DNA of 64,000 bases from Nocardia huaxiensis. GTDB taxonomy: Bacteria > Actinomycetota > Actinomycetes > Mycobacteriales > Mycobacteriaceae. Location: contig NZ_CP059399.1 in assembly GCF_013744875.1 (NCBI RefSeq), forward strand, positions 6,386,001 through 6,450,000, given 5' to 3'. Positions 24,367 to 33,121 of the stretch are shown in pieces (within the stretch, counting starts at the first letter, position 1; each line of letters begins with the position of its first letter). The notes under the pieces were generated by a model, which did not search any database, was not told the DNA's origin, and worked only from the letters and a program-made list of their open reading frames with translations. The position numbers were made by a program, and so were the translations under genes.

Positions 24367-24666
24367 ATGTACCTTCATGAGGTGACCACCTTGCTCAGCG
24401 CCTTCCACGACACTGTGCTCGCCCAGATCAGCAACCCCACCCCGGAGACACCCCCGGTGGCCGACAAGCTCATGAAGCTGGTGCGCTACTTCACCTGGTT
24501 CGTGCTGCTGTCCGGCATCCTCGGGATCACCTACGCGGGTGGCCGGTTCGCGTGGGAGAAATGGTCCGGCGGCGGGCTCGCCTCCCCGAAGATGGTGGCG
24601 GGAGCCATGATCGGCGGCATCATCGCCACCAGCGCCGGCACCATCATGAACGCCGCCATCAGCTGA
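24367..24666 (+). CDS. Small two-helix membrane protein, TrbC/VirB2-like
   Basis: 99 residues with two transmembrane helices at about 38-57 (YFTWFVLLSGILGITYAGG) and 72-93 (MVAGAMIGGIIATSAGTIM) joined by a short basic loop. Length and layout match pilin-like TrbC/VirB2 subunits of type IV secretion-like systems, though no signal peptide cleavage site is evident. A GTG at 24382 is an alternative start. It extends the envelope locus past the tRNA. Confidence 0.65.
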   Translation: MYLHEVTTLLSAFHDTVLAQISNPTPETPPVADKLMKLVRYFTWFVLLSGILGITYAGGRFAWEKWSGGGLASPKMVAGAMIGGIIATSAGTIMNAAIS

Positions 24667-24767
24667 CCCGAGGCGGATTGCCACCCGAACGGTGTGGTTC
24701 GCCGGGAGTTGTCGGTGGTCGCCGTTAGGCTCGGTCGAACAGACTGGCGAAGACGGTAGGGGCCGCG

Positions 24768-25958
24768 TTGGCGAGTAGCGAGATGGGCACGAGGCAGACC
24801 GGAGCGCGCGACGATTCGCGCTACGGGGCATCGTTCGGGCTCGAGGACGTCACCGAAGTGCTCGCCGAAATGGTCGGCGAACAGGCGGTGGAGCGGCCTC
24901 GCGACGCTGAGCTCATTACCTGCCGACTGGGTCTGGACGGGGAGAGCCCGGAGACGCTGACTTTGCTGGGCGTGCGGTTCGGGGTGTCGCGGGATCGCGC
25001 CCGGCAGCTGTACACCCGCGCCGTGGGGACCATGGTGCGGCGGGTGCAGAGCACCGGGCAGCCCGATCTGGCGGTGTTCGCCGAACGGTATCCGGTGGGC
25101 TGGGGCGATGAGCGGCTCGTCCGCACCCTGCTGGCCGAAACCTATGCCACCGACAATGACATCGCCGCCCAGGACTGGGCCTACCTGAAGCTGCGGCTCG
25201 CCGGGCACGATCTCCAGGAGTCGAAACGCCTGGCAGGGTTCGTGTTTCAGCGGATCGCCGGATGGCAGCAGAAGGGGCGGTGGCATCTGCTGCCGCAGCA
25301 GCAGGTGGAGGACGTACCCGCGGGCGTGTTCAACCCGTGGCTGCGCCGGGTCGAATGGGGTGACGGGTCGCCCGCGGAGCTACCCGAGGAGGCGGCGCGC
25401 ACCGTCGACATCGACGATGACGGGCGCGGCACCATGTTCGCCGAAAAGCTCGGGCGGGAAGTGACTTTCGACACCGGCATGCAGCAGCGGCTACTACGGC
25501 TGCTCGACGGCAACGAGCGCGTCGACGCGTTCCGGGAGCTACCCGCGGCCGTCACCTACGAGGTGGACGGCGGCGAGCGCATCCACTACCCCACCGTCGC
25601 CGCGCAATTCGCCGACGGGCGGGTGGTGCTCATGGACGTCATTCCGCTCGGGCAGGTGGCCTTCCACGTGAACCGGCTCAAGGCCGCCGCCGGACGCGCC
25701 TACGCGCACGCGCACGGCTGGGGCTGGCTGGTGTGGACCGGCGGATCCTCCGGCGTCGCCGACCTCATGCGCCGCGAGGTCGACAGCCGGCACGAAACGC
25801 AGTTGCGCAATCGCCTGGCGAGCGGGCCCGTCGGCTGGGACGAACTCCGCGCCTACCGCGAGGACACCGGCATCGAACTCCTCGATCTCGCCGCCATGAC
25901 GCTGCGCAACGAGTGGCGTTGGGACCGTGGACCTTTCCGGCTGAGCCGAACCAACTGA
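24768..25958 (+). CDS. Sigma-region-4-like HTH fused to TnsA-like domain
   Basis: 396 residues from TTG (AGGGG upstream); ATG at 24783 is the alternative. Residues about 45-95 resemble sigma-70 region 4 (LDGESPETLTLLGVRFGVSRDRARQLYTRAV). Residues about 265-335 (IHYPTVAAQFADGRVVLMDVIP, then AGRAYAHAHGWGWLVWTG) follow the TnsA endonuclease core, but DVIP replaces the catalytic D/E-x-K, so the site looks inactive. No other transposition gene is near. A DNA-binding regulator is the simplest reading. Confidence 0.7.
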   Translation: MASSEMGTRQTGARDDSRYGASFGLEDVTEVLAEMVGEQAVERPRDAELITCRLGLDGESPETLTLLGVRFGVSRDRARQLYTRAVGTMVRRVQSTGQPDLAVFAERYPVGWGDERLVRTLLAETYATDNDIAAQDWAYLKLRLAGHDLQESKRLAGFVFQRIAGWQQKGRWHLLPQQQVEDVPAGVFNPWLRRVEWGDGSPAELPEEAARTVDIDDDGRGTMFAEKLGREVTFDTGMQQRLLRLLDGNERVDAFRELPAAVTYEVDGGERIHYPTVAAQFADGRVVLMDVIPLGQVAFHVNRLKAAAGRAYAHAHGWGWLVWTGGSSGVADLMRREVDSRHETQLRNRLASGPVGWDELRAYREDTGIELLDLAAMTLRNEWRWDRGPFRLSRTN

Positions 25959-26087
25959 CCAGCCCGCCCGCGACGGCGGGCAACGATCACCACTCCCCGG
26001 ACGAGTGCCCCGATATGCATGTTTGCCTGCCCTCACTCAGGGCACGCCGAACACATCGGCATTCTTCCAACAATCCGGGAAACGATC

Positions 26088-26729
26088 ATGGGCTTTGCAT
26101 CGGGAACGGCAAGAGCGTTGGGCACCACCGCATCCGCGGCAGGCAACGCGGCGGGTGCGGTCGGCGGCGCGGCGGCGACCGCGGCCGGCGCCCTCGGCGG
26201 AGCAGCGATCGGAGCGACCACCGGGGCGGTGCGCGGCGCAGTCCAGGGCGCCTACTCCGGCGCCAAACGCGGCGTGGACACACCCACCGCGATACTCGTC
26301 GGGACCGCCGCAGCCGGACTGGTGGGAATCGTCGAATGGCCGCTGGTGCTCGCGGGAGGCACGCTCGCGGGCGTCGTCTACGTCTTGAAACAGGCCAGAC
26401 GCCAGCAGGATTCGGACGGCGCGGACACAACCACGACAGACGACCCGGCGAAGGCGCAGACGAACGCCACCGCGCCGGGCGAGAAGTCCGCTGCGGCGAA
26501 CAAGACACCGGAGCGCACCACCGCTGGCGCCACAGCCAGCAAGGCAGCCGCAACCTCCCGATCCGGCTCGTCGGCGAAGCCGAACGCCCGCAAGACATCC
26601 GGGAGCAGCTCGAGCAGGGCAGGCGGATCCGATAGCGCCGCGTCCACCTCCGGCGGCAGGTCGAACACGACGTCCGCATCCGGCGGGCGCGGCTCCGCGA
26701 ACCGGACCTCCACCCGCGCCGGCAAATGA
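26088..26729 (+). CDS. Ala/Gly-rich membrane protein ahead of the metal ATPase
   Basis: 213 residues from the ATG at 26088 (GGGA eight bases upstream); an ATG at 26019 gives an unlikely Cys/His leader. Residues 5-65 are an Ala/Gly-zipper helix, 66-100 hold one or two hydrophobic helices (AILVGTAAAGLVGIVEW), and the last 100 residues are a Ser/Thr/Lys-rich disordered tail. It overlaps the next gene by 4 bp, so it belongs to the ATPase operon. Confidence 0.7.
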   Translation: MGFASGTARALGTTASAAGNAAGAVGGAAATAAGALGGAAIGATTGAVRGAVQGAYSGAKRGVDTPTAILVGTAAAGLVGIVEWPLVLAGGTLAGVVYVLKQARRQQDSDGADTTTTDDPAKAQTNATAPGEKSAAANKTPERTTAGATASKAAATSRSGSSAKPNARKTSGSSSSRAGGSDSAASTSGGRSNTTSASGGRGSANRTSTRAGK

Positions 26730-27280
26730 TGTCCACACTGCGCGCCCTCATCACCGCACCGATCCGAATCTCCGTGGCCGGTGCGGCCGCGGCCGCGGGA
26801 GTCATCGCCGCACCCGTCATGACCGCGACTCGGCAGGTGCGGGACATTGTCGAGCCGGTGTTGCCGGAGACCGTGACGGAGTTGATCGATGACTTCGCGC
26901 GGGAGGTTACCGCGCTGGTGGATCCGCGTGGGGAGCGGCAGCAGCGGCGGGTTGTGGTGCGGGGGGACCGGATTCACGCCGAGGTTCGGGGGCTGCGGTC
27001 AAAGGACTCGGAGCGGGTCGGGCGGAGTGTGAGTGAACGGCTGGAGCGGGCTGAGGGGGTGCAGTGGTATCGAATCAATGCGGCGACGGGGCGGGTGACC
27101 GTGGCGCTCGATACGGGCAGCGGGCCACACGATGCGGGGAGCGGGCCACGCGATACGGGGCGCAGGACCAGCGATGCGGGGCGCGGGGCGAACGACGCGG
27201 CCGGCAGGACAAGCGAAACGAGGAACGGGGCGAGCGATACCGGTAGTAGGGCAAGCGACGCGGGGGGGCGGGGGTGCTGA
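26726..27280 (+). CDS. N-terminal (HMA-like) part of CtpI-type ATPase, separate frame
   Basis: 184 residues. A membrane-active N-terminus is followed at about 75-120 by VVVRGDRIHAEVRGLRS...VQWYRINAATGRVTVAL, a ferredoxin-like HMA-type domain without the CxxC motif, as found at the N-terminus of CtpI proteins. Seven 21-bp repeats (27119-27265) then encode Ser/Asp/Gly heptads. The frame stops at 27280 just after a G7 tract; deleting one G would join it to the next frame. Probably the first part of a broken or phase-variable ctpI. Confidence 0.7.
   Translation: MMSTLRALITAPIRISVAGAAAAAGVIAAPVMTATRQVRDIVEPVLPETVTELIDDFAREVTALVDPRGERQQRRVVVRGDRIHAEVRGLRSKDSERVGRSVSERLERAEGVQWYRINAATGRVTVALDTGSGPHDAGSGPRDTGRRTSDAGRGANDAAGRTSETRNGASDTGSRASDAGGRGC
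27119..27265 (+). repeat. 21-bp tandem repeat, 7 degenerate copies
   Basis: Units encode SGPHDAG, SGPRDTG, RRTSDAG, RGANDAA, GRTSETR, NGASDTG and SRASDAG. The Asp and the Gly/Ala positions are best kept. It lies inside the overlap of the two ATPase frames. Confidence 0.8.
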
Positions 27281-30200
27281 TACGGGCTCGGAGGCAGGCG
27301 ATTCCGGTGTGCGGGATGGCGGCGGAACGGGGGCGGGGGACCCGGGGGTGCGGGCGGGGGCTGCGACATTCACGGTGGAGGAGCTCGAGGAGCTGTTGGC
27401 GGACGTGGAGGAGCAGGCGGGGATGGAAGGGGCGGGGTGGGGGCGGGATGTGGAGCATCCTTCGGATCGGGAGCCGGTGCTGGCGGCCGCGGTGCAGTTG
27501 ATGGGGGATGTGGTGGGGATCGGGCTGGCCGTCGTCGGGGCGGCGCTGCCGGTTTCGGGGGGTACGCAGTTGTTGCGGGCGGGGGTGGCGTTGATCGATG
27601 GGCAGCCTCGGATTCGGGAGTTGCTGGAGCGGCGGCTCGGGGGGCATCGGGCCGACACCGTGCTGACATTGGGGACGGCGCTGGGGCAGGCGTTGGATGC
27701 GCAGGTGGCGGGGTTGGCGGCGGATGCGCTGTCGCGGACTGTGCGGTTGGTGGAGGCGGCGGGGCGGTACAGCCAGTGGCGGCAGTGGGATGAGTTGCTG
27801 GCGGAGCCGCATCATCCGGGGGTTCGGGAGTATCGGCCGCCCAAGGTGCGGCCGGAACCTATGCCTGCGGGGCCGGTGGAGCGGTGCACCGACCAGGTCG
27901 GCGGCGCGGCGGCAGTGATTTCGCTGACCACGCTCTCGGGTGGGCGCGGGGCGGGGGATGCCGCCGATGCGCTGGTGGCCGGAGTGCCCAAGGCCGCACG
28001 GGCAGGGCGGGAAGCGTTCGCTGGAATTCTGGCTACCATCATGGCTTCTCAGGGGGTGCTGACTATCGATCCCTGCCTGTGGCGGCGGCTGGATCGGGTG
28101 TCGGCGCTCGTGGTGGATCGACATGCCGTACGCGGGGAACGGGCCGTGGTGCTGTCGGCGGCGGCCGAGGACTCCGGCTGGTCCACCGAGCACGTGTGGA
28201 GTGCGGCGCAAAGACTGTTGTGGCGCAATGGGTCCGAGCTGCCCATTCCGCCACCGCGTGGACGCAGCCGGGACGAGTTGCGGCTCACACCGTGCGCCGA
28301 GGTCGACGGCGCTTCGGGGAAGGCGGGCACACCGGCCCCGCACTACCCGGGCGAACAGCGCCGTCGCAGCGAGGACGCGGCCGATGACCGAGGGAAGATG
28401 CCGGGGTCGGGTCACGGGGATCCGGTGTGGCACTACCTGTTCGACGGGGAGCAGGCGGTCGGGCGGGTGCTGATCGGGCAGGAATTGCATCCGGAGGCGG
28501 TCGGGCTGCTCGCGGCGGCGCGGAAGAACGGGCTGCGGGTGGTGTTGATCGGGGACGATTCGACACGGGAATTGCGGCGCAGCGCCGATGAATTCGTGCA
28601 GGCGGGCGGGTCGGTCACCGAGCTGGTGCGGAAAATGCAGCGGCAGGGGCATGTGGTCGCGGTGTTGAGCGGGCGGGCGCATCGGGCACTCGGGGCGGCG
28701 GATCTGGGGATCGGGCTGGCCGAACGGCACGGGGAACAGGTGCGGGTGCCGTGGCAGGCGGATGTGGTGTGCCCGGAATTGGCTTGTGCGCGAAGGATTG
28801 TCGCGGCAGCGGGGACGGCGCACGCGGTGAGCGAACGGGGGCGGGTGCTCACGCTGTCGGCGGCCCCCCTCAGCGGGCTGCTACTGGCCACGGGGCCGAA
28901 CGGGCGACGGCCCGCACGAGCCACCTCACCGGTGTGGACGGCGCCCCTGCTCGGCTTCGCGGGCGGGGTGATGGCAGGCCGTCGGGCCGGGCGCGGGGAC
29001 GCGGGAACACCTGTACCGCTGGTGCCCTGGCACGCACTGGAACCCGATGAGGTGCTCGCACGGCTGCCCGCACCCGAACGGGAGGAGCCGCAGCATCGAG
29101 TCGTCACCGACAGTGCGCTCCGGGTGGTGCAGCAGTTCGCCACTCCGGCCAGAACTTTGACCGAACTGGCCGGGCAGGTGCGCAAGGAACTCGAAGACCC
29201 CCTCACTCCCCTGCTCGCCGTCGGCGCGGTCGCCTCGGCGATGCTCGGCTCCCCCACCGACGCCCTGCTCGTCGGCTCGGTCCTCGGCCTCAATGCGATC
29301 GTCTCCGCCCTGCAACGCCGCCGCGCCGGCCAATCCCTGCACCGCCTGCTCGTCGGCGAACGTCTGCTCGCCCACCGCATCGCCCCCGTGAACGACGATG
29401 AGGACGGCGAGATCGACACTCCCGCTGAGGAATTGCGGCCGGGAGACATCATCGTGCTGCGAACCGGGGATGTGGTGCCCGCCGATGCGCGGTTGCTGGA
29501 GGCGCGGGGGTTGGAGATGGACGAGTCGGGGCTGACCGGGGAGTCGGTGACCGTCGACAAGCAGACCGCGGCGACTCCCGGTGCGGCACTGGGAGATCGG
29601 GCGTGCATGGTGTTCGAGGGGGGCGTCGTGGTGAACGGGTCGGCGCGGGCCGTGGTGGTGGCGGTGGGCGCCGGAACCGAGGCGGGGCGGGCGCTGGCGG
29701 CGGCCGGACAGCCGCGCGGGGGTGGGGTGCAGGAACAGTTGCGGGCGCTGTCGGAACGGGTGCTGCCGTTGACGCTCGGTGGCGGAACACTGGTCACCGC
29801 AGCGAGTTTCCTGCGGGGGCTGCCGTTGCGGCCCGCGCTCGCGGACGGAGTGGCGGTGGCGGTGGCCGCCGTGCCGGAGGGGCTGCCACTGGTGGCCACC
29901 GTGGCGCAACTGGCGGCCACGCGGCGGCTGTCGCGGCGCGGGGTGCTGGTGCGGTCGAGCCGGACCATCGAGGCGCTGGGGCGGTTGGACACCGTGTGCT
30001 TCGACAAGACGGGGACGCTGACCGCGGGGCGGTTGCATCTGGCGGCGCTGGGGGATCTCGACGAGAGCTGGGACACCGAAAACGCCGCGGAGACACCGCA
30101 ATCGCGGCGCTTGCTGCGGGCGGCGGCGCGAGCCTGCCCGCATCCGGAGGACGGGCCGCTGGTGCACGCCACCGATCGGGCCGTGGTGGAGGCGGCCGAT

Positions 30201-31847
30201 CACCATCTCGGGGAGCGGTCGGCGCATGTGTGGGACCCCATCGAAGAGGTGCCGTTCGAGAGCAATCGCGGGTACGCGGCGGCGGTCGGGCATACCGCAC
30301 ACCACATTCGGCTCGCGGTGAAGGGAGCGCCGGAAGTCTTGCTGCCCCGATGCACACAGGTGTTGCGGGCCGACGGCGAAAGCGGACGCAACCGAACGGA
30401 ATTCAGCGCCGAGCAACGCAAGATCGCCGAGGAAGCCGTGCAGCGGATGGCCGAACGCGGGCTGCGGGTCCTGGTGGTGGCGCGGCGCGACCTGCCCAGC
30501 GAGCCCGAGGACGTCACCGACGAGATCGAAAAGCTGACCCTGCTGGGCTTCATCGGCCTCGCGGACACACCCCGGCCGCAAACCAAGGACCTGATACGAC
30601 AGCTGGCGCGCAATGACATTCGAGTGCGAATGATCACCGGCGACCACCCGGTAACCGCGCGCGCCGTGGCCGAACAGCTCGGCATCCCCGCCGACACCGT
30701 GGCCACCGGCACCGACATCGACGCCCTCGACGAGGACGCACAGGCCGAACTCATCGACCGCGCAACCGTTTTCGCCCGCGTCAGCCCAGAACACAAGGTG
30801 CGCATAGTCGCCGCACTGCAACATCGCGGGCACGTGGTGGCCATGACCGGCGACGGCACCAACGACGCCGCCGCCATCCGCACCGCCGACATCGGAATCG
30901 GCTTGGCCGCACGCGGTTCCGTAGCCGCGCGCGAGGCCGCCGACCTCATCATCACCGGATCCGACGAGATCCGAACACCGGGCAACGGCCGCTCCGCCGA
31001 CGCGAAGAGCTCCGCTCCCGCCAGGGCGAACAGCGGCTCCGCCACCGACGCACATCGCGGTTCCCCCACCAACGAGCATCGCGGGACCGCCACCGACACC
31101 AGCCGCGGCTCGACCGGCGGTTCGCATCGCGGCTCCCCTGCCGAGACCGACCGCGACCCCTCGGGCGCTTCGCCGGAAAACCGTACTGCCGCAGGAGGAA
31201 TCGACCTGACCGTATTGCTGGCCGCGCTGGTGGAGGGCCGGGATATGTGGCGGCGGGTGCGCGACGCCATCGGGGTGCTGGTGGGTGGCAATGCCGGGGA
31301 GGTGACCTTCACCGTGCTGGGGACGCTGCTGTCCGGGCGCGCGCCGATCGGGACCCGGCAGTTCCTGCTGGTGAATCTGCTGACCGATCTCGGGCCCGCC
31401 ATGGCGGTGGCGCTATCGGGGACGCGCGCTGCCGAGGAGGCCGAACCCGCCGATACCGGAAGCGAATTGCGGCAGATTCCACGGCCGGATCTGGGTGGGG
31501 ACTTCCTGCGCGCGGTGGCCGTGCGCGGAGCGTGCACCACCGCCGGGGCGGGGGCGGCCTGGCTGCTGGGCCGCGCCACCGGTCGGCAGCGCCGGGCAGC
31601 GACCATGGCACTGGCAGCGCTGATCGCCACCCAGCTCGGGCAGACGCTGGTGATCGGGCGGCACAGTCCACTGGTGTGGGTGACCGTCGCAGGCAGCACC
31701 GCCCTGCTCGCCGGAGTCATCATGACCCCCGGGGTGAACCGCTTCTTCGGTTGCACGCCACTGGGTCCGGTGGCCTGGACAATCGTCACCGGCTGCGCGG
31801 TGGGCGGGACGGTCGGCGCGGTCTACGCGGGCCGCCGGTACGCCTGA
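27132..31847 (+). CDS. ctpI: CtpI-type P-type metal-cation ATPase
   Basis: Up to 1571 residues; the true start is uncertain because the frame enters from the repeat region. All core motifs are present: TGES in the actuator domain, DKTGT with the phosphorylated Asp near residue 958, GDGTNDAAAI in the hinge, and a pseudo-ATPase module before it. Very long N-terminal region as in mycobacterial CtpI. After ADLIITGSDE there is an unusual insertion of about 75 Ser/Thr/His/Gly-rich residues before IDLTVLLAALVEGRDMW. Substrate metal unknown. The symbol is assigned by architecture. Confidence 0.82.
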   Translation: MRGAGHAIRGAGPAMRGAGRTTRPAGQAKRGTGRAIPVVGQATRGGGGADTGSEAGDSGVRDGGGTGAGDPGVRAGAATFTVEELEELLADVEEQAGMEGAGWGRDVEHPSDREPVLAAAVQLMGDVVGIGLAVVGAALPVSGGTQLLRAGVALIDGQPRIRELLERRLGGHRADTVLTLGTALGQALDAQVAGLAADALSRTVRLVEAAGRYSQWRQWDELLAEPHHPGVREYRPPKVRPEPMPAGPVERCTDQVGGAAAVISLTTLSGGRGAGDAADALVAGVPKAARAGREAFAGILATIMASQGVLTIDPCLWRRLDRVSALVVDRHAVRGERAVVLSAAAEDSGWSTEHVWSAAQRLLWRNGSELPIPPPRGRSRDELRLTPCAEVDGASGKAGTPAPHYPGEQRRRSEDAADDRGKMPGSGHGDPVWHYLFDGEQAVGRVLIGQELHPEAVGLLAAARKNGLRVVLIGDDSTRELRRSADEFVQAGGSVTELVRKMQRQGHVVAVLSGRAHRALGAADLGIGLAERHGEQVRVPWQADVVCPELACARRIVAAAGTAHAVSERGRVLTLSAAPLSGLLLATGPNGRRPARATSPVWTAPLLGFAGGVMAGRRAGRGDAGTPVPLVPWHALEPDEVLARLPAPEREEPQHRVVTDSALRVVQQFATPARTLTELAGQVRKELEDPLTPLLAVGAVASAMLGSPTDALLVGSVLGLNAIVSALQRRRAGQSLHRLLVGERLLAHRIAPVNDDEDGEIDTPAEELRPGDIIVLRTGDVVPADARLLEARGLEMDESGLTGESVTVDKQTAATPGAALGDRACMVFEGGVVVNGSARAVVVAVGAGTEAGRALAAAGQPRGGGVQEQLRALSERVLPLTLGGGTLVTAASFLRGLPLRPALADGVAVAVAAVPEGLPLVATVAQLAATRRLSRRGVLVRSSRTIEALGRLDTVCFDKTGTLTAGRLHLAALGDLDESWDTENAAETPQSRRLLRAAARACPHPEDGPLVHATDRAVVEAADHHLGERSAHVWDPIEEVPFESNRGYAAAVGHTAHHIRLAVKGAPEVLLPRCTQVLRADGESGRNRTEFSAEQRKIAEEAVQRMAERGLRVLVVARRDLPSEPEDVTDEIEKLTLLGFIGLADTPRPQTKDLIRQLARNDIRVRMITGDHPVTARAVAEQLGIPADTVATGTDIDALDEDAQAELIDRATVFARVSPEHKVRIVAALQHRGHVVAMTGDGTNDAAAIRTADIGIGLAARGSVAAREAADLIITGSDEIRTPGNGRSADAKSSAPARANSGSATDAHRGSPTNEHRGTATDTSRGSTGGSHRGSPAETDRDPSGASPENRTAAGGIDLTVLLAALVEGRDMWRRVRDAIGVLVGGNAGEVTFTVLGTLLSGRAPIGTRQFLLVNLLTDLGPAMAVALSGTRAAEEAEPADTGSELRQIPRPDLGGDFLRAVAVRGACTTAGAGAAWLLGRATGRQRRAATMALAALIATQLGQTLVIGRHSPLVWVTVAGSTALLAGVIMTPGVNRFFGCTPLGPVAWTIVTGCAVGGTVGAVYAGRRYA
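27262..27268 (+). other. G7 homopolymer at the frame break of ctpI
   Basis: Seven consecutive G followed by C and five G. The upstream HMA frame and the downstream ATPase frame differ by one base, and a G6 tract here would fuse them without any stop. Confidence 0.75.
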
Positions 31848-31949
31848 TCGCGTCGGACCCACAGGCGACCCGGCCGCAGCGCCCACCCACCCGCAGCACC
31901 GCCACGCTCTGCTTGCGGCGGCCACCGCCACGGGCGCGCGCCGCCGGGG

Positions 31950-32903
31950 TCAGCGGAGGACGAGGCCGGCTACCAGGCAGGTGACGATGACCATCAGGGC
32001 GAACCAGGAGATCAGTTGCCAGTGCAGGAGCGCGGCTTTCTGACCGGCGACCGTCAAGCGGAGGGTGGCGTCCAAGCGGTCGTGGTCGGCTATGCGGCGG
32101 CGGAGCTGGGCCAGGTCGTCGGCTTGCTGTTCGGATTCGACCTCGGCGCGTTCCAGGCGGTGGGTGAGCTTGAGGAGTTGTTTGGCCTTGTCGCGGGTGG
32201 CCTTGCGGGCCAAGGCCAATGCGGTGCGCTGATTCATGAGTTCCTGGCGCTGTCGTGCGATGACAGCGGCCTGCGTGCGGGTGTGCCGCTCCCAGTCGGT
32301 CACTGTCGCCCATCCTCCCGTGTGCTCGTCGCGGAATCCGTACGCTAGCTCCCCGGCAACCCATTCGGTAATGAATCGACGCAGTTCGTAGCGGGCTTCG
32401 GCAGGGATCACGCGACCGCCCGGACCGGTGTCGAGGAGCCCGCCGGTCAGTTCGTATTCACATTCGAAAGCGGCGAAATCGTCCACCGCGACAGCCGGGA
32501 GCTGCGAGGTCCACAGACCCTGCGGGCAAATCCATAGCACTTCGCTACAACCGCTGGTCCGCAGGGCGCCGGTGAGGTTGCGGGCGCGCGCCAACTCCGG
32601 TGGCGCGCTGGAAACCTGGATGGCGCAGACGCGATCACCCTTGCGCCACAGGACATCCGGGGTGAAGGTGACGAACGCGGCATCGACCTGGGCGTCCTCC
32701 GCACCGGCCGCGAGCAGCCGCCCGCGCAACCAGTATTTCAGGCGCTGAGCATCCCACCGGCAATCGGCGCAGCCGGGATCGGCGCACCGATCGCCCGGCG
32801 CGTGGCCGCGCGAATCCGCAACGGTCGTCTTGGATTTCGGGCCCTCCGGCTCGGCGAGTACCACCGCCTGCCCGTGCGACATTTCCACTCGCCTCGTGCT
32901 CAC
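31950..32903 (-). CDS. Tail-anchored coiled-coil protein with CoiA-like domain
   Basis: 317 residues from GTG; ATG at 32882 is possible. Residues about 40-130: a Cys pair (CADPGCADC), then FTPDVLWRKGDRVCAIQVSS and a helix LARARNLTGALRTSGCSEVLWICP, which resembles the PD...(E/Q)xQxS core of CoiA-like nucleases. Residues 210-285 form a coiled coil and the last 22 residues a transmembrane helix (WFALMVIVTCLVAGLVL). The enzyme role is inferred only. Confidence 0.7.
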   Translation of the reverse strand: MSTRRVEMSHGQAVVLAEPEGPKSKTTVADSRGHAPGDRCADPGCADCRWDAQRLKYWLRGRLLAAGAEDAQVDAAFVTFTPDVLWRKGDRVCAIQVSSAPPELARARNLTGALRTSGCSEVLWICPQGLWTSQLPAVAVDDFAAFECEYELTGGLLDTGPGGRVIPAEARYELRRFITEWVAGELAYGFRDEHTGGWATVTDWERHTRTQAAVIARQRQELMNQRTALALARKATRDKAKQLLKLTHRLERAEVESEQQADDLAQLRRRIADHDRLDATLRLTVAGQKAALLHWQLISWFALMVIVTCLVAGLVLR

Positions 32904-33108
32904 ACGATCACCGCCCCAGCAACTTCCACCATGGGCCGCTCCCGCACTTCCGGGAACCTGCGCCCACGCCGTTTATTCCAGAGTGCCGCAGCGCGCAGGG
33001 GGGTAACCGCGAAAGCGACCGGATTCGTTATCCAATAGCGAGCCGTACGTGATCAACGGCGGCGCGGATCGTAATCACCGACCGGGATGCCGGGGGTCGT
33101 TGGCACGG

Positions 33109-33114
33109 CTAGCA
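33109..33114 (+). promoter_or_regulatory. Probable -10 box TAGCAT of a leaderless message
   Basis: It ends 7 bp before the ATG of the MFS gene and there is no ribosome binding site, so the transcript likely begins at the start codon. Confidence 0.4.
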
Positions 33115-33121
33115 TTTCGGG

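Noticed and set aside
24768..25958. Active Tn7-like transposase subunit
   Set aside because: Catalytic residues are not visible and no TnsB, TnsC or terminal repeats are nearby.
28926..31127. Minus-strand open frame of 733 codons in the ATPase gene
   Set aside because: Opposite strand holds DKTGT and GDGTND motifs in frame; the frame is a GC-rich shadow.
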